Assembly (NCBI GenBank): GCA_944372275.1
Contig: CALVYO010000003.1
Coordinates: 1-27,717 of the forward strand
Length of the DNA: 27,717 bases
From: an uncultured Bacilli bacterium
Lineage (GTDB): Bacteria > Bacillota_I > Bacilli_A > RF39 > UBA660
Reading direction: 5' to 3'
The stretch's first letter is position 1; each line of letters begins with the position of its first letter. Position numbers and translations under genes: made by a program. The notes under the pieces were generated by a model. The model was given only the letters and a program-made list of their open reading frames with translations. It ran no database searches and was not told where the DNA came from. Below, piece by piece: positions 23,345-27,717 of the stretch.

Positions 23345-24509
23345 AAGTTTTTACTCCATCTACTTGTTCAATATATTCTTTTGGTGAAAGTTCATAAATT
23401 TTTTCAAATTCTTCTCTTGTTAAATCAAAATATCTAATAGATTTAACATCTCGATCTTTTTCTGGATCAGCATAATGCCAAGAACCATTATAATAATATT
23501 TTACTGCTGCATGTGTTAAATTATCTTTTTTACAAATAACCGTTTGTGCAGGAATATTTAAAAAAGCTAATAATAATTTGAATAAATTTACATAACCATC
23601 ACAAACTACTTTTTTGGTTGTCAAGGCTCCAAATGAAGAATTTATAATTGCCATTCTTCTTAAAATATAATTTTTATTTTCCAAAGAAGATTCTAATAAT
23701 CTTTGATAATTCTTATTTCTATAATCTAATCCATCATAATCATATGAAAGATATGAAATAACAAATTTGTATACTTCATATATCTGTTCGTTTTTATCAA
23801 GATTTTCAATTTTTAGTTTTTTTATTATTTCCTTTGCTTTAACATACAAATCTTGGACTTGATAAATATCTAATGTATATATTTCATCGTGAAAATAAAT
23901 ATGTTCACCAAATACAATATTAGATTCATTAGTATTATGCCTATCTTTTAGTAAATTACTAATTTTTCGCTCAAAAAATAAATTAACATACATCTTAATA
24001 TCTAAAATATTAATTGGGGTATTATGTGTATTATTAATATAATCAACAATATTACCAAAATCAATTATTGGGCATTCACAAATAATTACTTTTTCCAATT
24101 CTTTTTTGTCATCTAAACCTTTTATTATTTTTAAATTTGAATTACATAAAAGTTTAAAAGATCTTAATTTTTTTAAATTTGATACATCAAGAACACCAAT
24201 ATTTTCATCATAAATTATTTCTAAATTTTCTAAATTTATTAATAAATTTATTTCATCAAAGTCAGTTATTTTGTTTAAATCAGTAGTTTCAAAAAATGAA
24301 TATAAATTAGGGCCAATTATTCTTAATGTTTTTAAATTTTTTAAGTTTGATAATCCTTCTAATCCATCACAGTTTGTAATTGTTAATTCAGTGATGCTGT
24401 CTAATTCTTCTTGAGTAAATGTTCCATCAAAACCAAAAAAATTTTTTCTTATACCTAATTTTATTAATTTTTCTAATATAATTGTTGCTAAACTACTATT
24501 AAAACGCAT
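23325..24509 (-). CDS. Leucine-rich repeat protein with transglutaminase-like domain
   Basis: The protein is 394 residues with no signal peptide or membrane segment. Residues 38-150 contain irregular leucine-rich repeats (LSNLKNLKTLRIIG, LINLENLEIIYDE, VSNLKKLRSFKLL). From about 235 a transglutaminase-like papain fold follows, with the triad visible as Cys303 (VVCDGYVNLF), His333 (THAAVKYYYNG) and Asp348 (WHYADPEKD). The domain could be a cysteine protease, amidase or transglutaminase. AGGAGG precedes the ATG. It is probably cytoplasmic. Overlap with the HD gene and nine-base spacing from the HAD gene place it in the mur operon. Its substrate is unknown. Confidence 0.8.
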   Translation of the reverse strand: MRFNSSLATIILEKLIKLGIRKNFFGFDGTFTQEELDSITELTITNCDGLEGLSNLKNLKTLRIIGPNLYSFFETTDLNKITDFDEINLLINLENLEIIYDENIGVLDVSNLKKLRSFKLLCNSNLKIIKGLDDKKELEKVIICECPIIDFGNIVDYINNTHNTPINILDIKMYVNLFFERKISNLLKDRHNTNESNIVFGEHIYFHDEIYTLDIYQVQDLYVKAKEIIKKLKIENLDKNEQIYEVYKFVISYLSYDYDGLDYRNKNYQRLLESSLENKNYILRRMAIINSSFGALTTKKVVCDGYVNLFKLLLAFLNIPAQTVICKKDNLTHAAVKYYYNGSWHYADPEKDRDVKSIRYFDLTREEFEKIYELSPKEYIEQVDGVKTYEKHFN

Positions 24510-24518
24510 GACAACCTC

Positions 24519-25016
24519 CTAAAACATATCTATTATTTTATCTAATTTATCAATTACGGGGAATCCTTTATCTTTAGTTAAATCACGAGAAAATTGAATA
24601 CCAATTCCTCCAACCGATTCCCATTCCTTTAAATTACCAGAATAATCATCAATTAAAATTGCATCTTTACTTAAACATATTTTTGTTTTTGAAATTTCCC
24701 TTGGTACTGGTATTATTGTTACATCTTTAAAATATTTCCTAATATGGTTTATTTTAGCAACTGCCTCGTCTAATGAATTTACATGCGTTAATATTGCTAC
24801 ATTAAATTTATTTGAAGCAAATATTTTTTTTAAACAATTAAAACCATCATTAATAATAGGTGTCAAAGTTAACAATTGTTTCCAATTTAAATTAGAGTAA
24901 AATTCTTTCATTTTTTCTGGATCTTTACGATCTACTTCTAATCTATCTAATAAATCATAAGTAACTCCTATAGTATCCATTATTACGCCATCAAAATCTA
25001 TATATAAATTTTTCAT
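24519..25016 (-). CDS. HAD-superfamily phosphatase, 5'-nucleotidase-like
   Basis: The protein is 165 residues. HAD motif I is YIDFDGVIMDT (Asp7 nucleophile, Asp9 acid), motif II ILTHVNS (Thr77), motif III a Lys near 110-112 and motif IV ILIDDYSGNLKEW (Asp123/Asp124). The DDYSGNLKEWESVGGIGI context is typical of small deoxynucleotidase-like HAD proteins. The substrate is not known. GGTGAT precedes the ATG and an extended -10 lies just upstream, so it is probably the first gene of the operon running to mraY. Confidence 0.82.
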   Translation of the reverse strand: MKNLYIDFDGVIMDTIGVTYDLLDRLEVDRKDPEKMKEFYSNLNWKQLLTLTPIINDGFNCLKKIFASNKFNVAILTHVNSLDEAVAKINHIRKYFKDVTIIPVPREISKTKICLSKDAILIDDYSGNLKEWESVGGIGIQFSRDLTKDKGFPVIDKLDKIIDMF

Positions 25017-25032
25017 AACATCACCTTTAAAT

Positions 25033-25041
25033 ATTATATCA
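25033..25041 (-). promoter_or_regulatory. Extended -10 promoter at the head of the HAD-mur operon
   Basis: The minus strand reads TGATATAAT (25041-25033), 16 bases before the HAD gene ATG. The TGA of the motif is also the end region of the upstream protease gene. No good -35 is visible. Confidence 0.5.
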
Positions 25042-25752
25042 TATCTTAAATATATTAGTGTATTTCTTTATAATTATTATCAAAATTAAACAGATTAAAA
25101 ATACACTATAATTAATTACAAAATTATTTTGAATTAGAATTGGTAAAAATAAAGTAGTTGTTATATTACTTGCCATATGTAATATAATAGGTGCTTTAAT
25201 GTTCTTATATTTTTCATAAACAAATATCAAAATAAAACCAATTGCTAAAGCATATAAAGTTTGAATTATATTAAAATGAATAATAGCAAAAAATATTGTT
25301 GTTATTAATATTGCTTTCATATTTTTATATTTGCTTTTTAATTCATTATAAATAATACCTCTAAACATTAATTCTTCAATAATTGGTCCTATCAATCCTG
25401 TAGAAATTAATGTAATTATTAAATTATTATTATTGTCAAATAAAGATGTTTTTAATAAAAAATTAAGATAATATGCAAAAACATTATAAATTAAACTTAA
25501 TATAACCCCTAATAGTATTAAATTAAAATAATCAATTTTAGTTTTTTTATCTTTTTTATATTTTTTATAATCATTAATTAATAAAGGAATAAATATAATC
25601 GCAATAATTAATGTTATATATATTTGTTTAGTTTTCAAATATTCGTTAAATAAATTTGCATCATTACCATTTATAATAAAATTACAGGCTAATAAAACAA
25701 TTAAAATAAATTGAAATAAAAAATATATTAGTGGCCACTTTATAATCTTCAT
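25039..25752 (-). CDS. CPBP family intramembrane metalloprotease
   Basis: This 237-residue multi-pass membrane protein has the CPBP (CAAX protease/bacteriocin-processing, Abi) motifs: EELMFRG (126-132), FAIIH (155-159) and LHMASN (191-196), whose Glu and His residues bind the zinc. About seven membrane segments are visible. Members process prenylated or bacteriocin-like peptides or confer immunity, but no peptide substrate gene is seen nearby. GGTGA precedes the ATG. It lies between the nuclease array and the mur operon on the same strand. Confidence 0.88.
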   Translation of the reverse strand: MKIIKWPLIYFLFQFILIVLLACNFIINGNDANLFNEYLKTKQIYITLIIAIIFIPLLINDYKKYKKDKKTKIDYFNLILLGVILSLIYNVFAYYLNFLLKTSLFDNNNNLIITLISTGLIGPIIEELMFRGIIYNELKSKYKNMKAILITTIFFAIIHFNIIQTLYALAIGFILIFVYEKYKNIKAPIILHMASNITTTLFLPILIQNNFVINYSVFLICLILIIIIKKYTNIFKI

Positions 25753-25804
25753 ATCATTTCACCACATTAATTATATAATAAATTACTAAATAAAACAAGC
25801 AAAA

Positions 25805-25826
25805 AAATTGTAATTTCTTACAATTT
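25805..25826 (-). terminator. Terminator after nuclease copy 1
   Basis: A 9-bp perfect stem AAATTGTAA / TTACAATTT with a GAAA tetraloop (minus strand) and a following T run. It overlaps the stop codon of the gene at 25825-26673. Confidence 0.8.
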
Positions 25827-26673
25827 ATAACAACATATCTTTTATTTTTTTTACTGATAATCCCGTTAATTTTGATATTGTTTCAATATTCATATCGGCT
25901 TCTAACATATTTTTAGCCGTTTGTAATAATCCTTCTAAAATACCTGCTTTTTTTCCTTCAACAATACCTTTTTTCATCCCTTTTTTAATACCTTTTTCTT
26001 CGGCTTCACTCCTTATATAATTTTCTCGCATTTCCCTTTCTTGTTCTGGACTAAACCATTTTACTACTAATTCATCTTTGTTTGCTTCTTCCACACTTTT
26101 TTTAAATTCTTTCACAATATCATTCCTTTCACTTATTTTATTTAGTTCTTCTATTTCTAATCCTAACATTGCATATAACTTTTCTTCTTCTGTTAACTTA
26201 TAATTATTATAATACTTTTTGGTATAAAAGTCTATATTTAAATTCTTTATTTCTATTTTTGTTGTTATTTTTTTATTTGTCATTAAATTTACTATTGCTA
26301 TATCTTCTATTCCTTTACTTTTTCTTCCAAAATTAATATTTATTTGTCTTACTTTTCCTTTTAATGTTTCTTTATCTTTTTCACTTTTATCTAAACATAG
26401 TTTAAATACATATAATAAGTTTCTTTCTTTTACATATTTATTATAATTAGAATTTAATTCAACATTTATATATTCATCATCAGCCTTAATTAATAAATCT
26501 AATTTCTGGCCAATATTATAAATATTGTCTTTAATTAAATTTGGATTTAATATTACAAATTCTTTATATTTCTTATTTAATACTTGTTCTACTATTTTTT
26601 TTATTATTCTTTGATGTTTTACAACTGAATACATAAATATCGGTTCATATTTTGCTGTATAGAACTTTGTCAT
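25825..26673 (-). CDS. Rpn-type PD-(D/E)XK nuclease / transposase-like protein, copy 1
   Basis: The protein is 282 residues of the Rpn/PDDEXK_2 (putative transposase) family. The nuclease core shows LDLLIKADDEYINVELNSN with Asp59 and Glu72, the latter in a VELN context replacing the usual ExK or ExQ. Lys25-Lys26 and EEKLYAMLG follow. The C-terminus has a Lys/Gly/Glu repeat (EKGIKKGMKKGIVEGKKAG) and a helix-turn-helix-like end (ISKLTGLSVKKIKDMLL). Rpn proteins cleave DNA and promote recombination in Escherichia coli, and some act in phage defence. AGGAGG precedes the ATG. This copy has eight more residues in the Lys/Gly zone than copy 2. Confidence 0.88.
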   Translation of the reverse strand: MTKFYTAKYEPIFMYSVVKHQRIIKKIVEQVLNKKYKEFVILNPNLIKDNIYNIGQKLDLLIKADDEYINVELNSNYNKYVKERNLLYVFKLCLDKSEKDKETLKGKVRQININFGRKSKGIEDIAIVNLMTNKKITTKIEIKNLNIDFYTKKYYNNYKLTEEEKLYAMLGLEIEELNKISERNDIVKEFKKSVEEANKDELVVKWFSPEQEREMRENYIRSEAEEKGIKKGMKKGIVEGKKAGILEGLLQTAKNMLEADMNIETISKLTGLSVKKIKDMLL

Positions 26674-26736
26674 AAAATTACCTCCTACTAGTTATATACG
26701 ACAAAACTACTACGAATTCCTGCTTAATTTCAAAAA

Positions 26737-26758
26737 AAATTGTAATTTCTTACAATTT
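26737..26758 (-). terminator. Terminator after nuclease copy 2
   Basis: The same 9-bp stem and GAAA loop as after copy 1, overlapping the stop codon at 26757 and lying before the start of copy 1. Each copy is therefore probably a separate transcript. Confidence 0.8.
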
Positions 26759-27581
26759 ATAACAACATATCTTTTATTTTTTTTACTGATAATCCCGTTA
26801 ATTTTGATATTGTTTCAATATTCATATCGGCTTCTAACATATTTTTAGCCGTTTGTAATAAGCCTTCTAAAATTCCTTCTTTTCTTCCCTTTTTAATTCC
26901 TTTTTCTTCTGCTTCACTTTTGATATAATTTTCTCGCATTTCTCTTTCTTGTTCTGGACTAAACCATTTTACCACTAATTCATCTTTGTTTGCTTCTTCC
27001 ACACTTTTTTTAAATTCTTTCACAATATCATTCCTTTCACTTATTTTATTTAGTTCTTCTATTTCTAATCCTAACATTGCATATAACTTTTCTTCTTCTG
27101 TTAACTTATAATTATTATAATACTTTTTGGTATAAAAGTCTATATTTAAATTCTTTATTTCTATTTTTGTTGTTATTTTTTTATTTGTCATTAAATTTAC
27201 TATTGCTATATCTTCTATTCCTTTACTTTTTCTTCCAAAATTAATATTTATTTGTCTTACTTTTCCTTTTAATGTTTCTTTATCTTTTTCACTTTTATCT
27301 AAACATAGTTTAAATACATATAATAAGTTTCTTTCTTTTACATATTTATTATAATTAGAATTTAATTCAACATTTATATATTCATCATCAGCCTTAATTA
27401 ATAAATCTAATTTCTGGCCAATATTATAAATATTGTCTTTAATTAAATTTGGATTTAATATTACAAATTCTTTATATTTCTTATTTAATACTTGTTCTAC
27501 TATTTTTTTTATTATTCTTTGATGTTTTACAACTGAATACATAAATATCGGTTCATATTTTGCTGTATAGAACTTTGTCAT
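26757..27581 (-). CDS. Rpn-type PD-(D/E)XK nuclease / transposase-like protein, copy 2
   Basis: The protein is 274 residues, identical to copy 1 over about the first 218 residues. The nuclease core is unchanged (Asp59, Glu72). It differs in the Lys/Gly/Glu zone, where EKGIKKGRKEGILEG replaces the longer run of copy 1, and is again identical from GLLQTAKNMLEADMN to the end. AGGAGG and the full upstream region match those of copy 1, so the copies should be expressed alike. The pattern fits recent tandem duplication followed by change only in the short repeat zone. Confidence 0.88.
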   Translation of the reverse strand: MTKFYTAKYEPIFMYSVVKHQRIIKKIVEQVLNKKYKEFVILNPNLIKDNIYNIGQKLDLLIKADDEYINVELNSNYNKYVKERNLLYVFKLCLDKSEKDKETLKGKVRQININFGRKSKGIEDIAIVNLMTNKKITTKIEIKNLNIDFYTKKYYNNYKLTEEEKLYAMLGLEIEELNKISERNDIVKEFKKSVEEANKDELVVKWFSPEQEREMRENYIKSEAEEKGIKKGRKEGILEGLLQTAKNMLEADMNIETISKLTGLSVKKIKDMLL

Positions 27582-27644
27582 AAAATTACCTCCTACTAGT
27601 TATATACGACAAAACTACTACGAATTCCTGCTTAATTTCAAAAA

Positions 27645-27666
27645 AAATTGTAATTTCTTACAATTT
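27645..27666 (-). terminator. Terminator after nuclease copy 3
   Basis: Third occurrence of the stem-loop with GAAA tetraloop, overlapping the stop codon at 27665. Confidence 0.8.
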
Positions 27667-27717
27667 ATAACAACATATCTTTTATTTTTTTTACTGATAA
27701 TCCCGTTAATTTTGATA
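27665..27717 (-). CDS. Rpn-type nuclease copy 3, only the C-terminal codons in the window
   Basis: The 53 bases before the edge are identical to the 3' ends of copies 1 and 2 and encode the helix-turn-helix-like tail (ISKLTGLSVKKIKDMLL). Whether the rest of the gene is intact cannot be seen. Confidence 0.85.
   Translation of the reverse strand, partial: SKLTGLSVKKIKDMLL

Larger units (their letters stand above)
25805..27717 (-). repeat. Tandem array of Rpn-type nuclease genes (two full units and part of a third)
   Basis: Gene, terminator and upstream region repeat head to tail. Stop codons lie at 25825, 26757 and 27665, giving units of 932 and 908 bp. The 24-bp difference is eight codons near the C-terminus of copy 1. 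Apart from that zone, the coding sequence for residues 1-200 and the 80-bp spacer appear almost identical between copies. Only a few differences, such as one in the codons near 26066 and 26966, are seen. The array runs off the right edge. Confidence 0.95.

Noticed and set aside
1..27717. CRISPR array, rRNA, tRNA or riboswitch
   Set aside because: No spaced direct-repeat array and no cloverleaf, rRNA core or known aptamer pattern was recognised by eye on either strand. The only tandem repeats are the 39-bp unit in the pilin and the nuclease gene array. A covariance-model scan would settle this for small RNAs.

Overview
The window is a low-GC, gene-dense bacterial chromosome segment. It looks like a Bacillota (Firmicutes) genome of the Bacilli/Erysipelotrichia kind found in anaerobic gut communities. 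The reasons are very AT-rich coding sequence, strong AGGAGG-type ribosome binding sites, ATG and GTG starts, TGA used as a stop (so not the Mycoplasma code), a mur/mraY block, a yabP-yabQ-divIC block and a gerQ homologue typical of endospore formers, and a pyruvate:ferredoxin oxidoreductase typical of anaerobes. The genus cannot be read from the sequence.

Layout. (1) 1-1500: a long gene on the minus strand, cut by the left edge, encodes a type IV pilin-like protein. Its C-terminal domain carries a sharply GC-rich patch (about 56-172) in which most codons end in C. This is the signature of a variable region written by a diversity-generating retroelement (DGR) from an AAC-rich template. The start of the gene is interrupted by a 270-bp MITE-like insertion that supplies a new start codon; the original prepilin leader survives upstream as a 17-codon remnant. 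(2) 1517-2035: a small membrane protein with its own promoter. (3) 8782-2083, minus strand: a housekeeping operon of dnaE, a pseudopilin, a CvpA-family gene, thioredoxin, rsmE, an anchored acidic protein and mtaB. (4) 8895-9065: rpmB, divergent. (5) 9074-14541: pyruvate:ferredoxin oxidoreductase, a lipoprotein, a diguanylate cyclase and a PduL-type phosphotransacylase. Together the first and last give pyruvate to acetyl-CoA to acetyl phosphate. (6) 14613-16540: gerQ, a LemA-like gene, then divIC, yabQ and yabP on the other strand, a small sporulation/division cluster. (7) 25016-16595, minus strand: one long probable operon of a HAD phosphatase, a leucine-rich-repeat/transglutaminase-like protein, an HD-domain protein, membrane-anchored MurF, two tandem MurE paralogues with different specificity motifs, and MraY, closed by a terminator. 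(8) 25039-27717: a CPBP membrane protease, then a tandem array of at least three nearly identical Rpn-type PD-(D/E)XK nuclease genes, the last cut by the right edge.

The most notable items are the DGR-type hypervariable pilin, the insertion that rebuilt its leader, the MurE pair and the nuclease array. The DGR reverse transcriptase and template, if present, would lie beyond the left edge and are not in this window.
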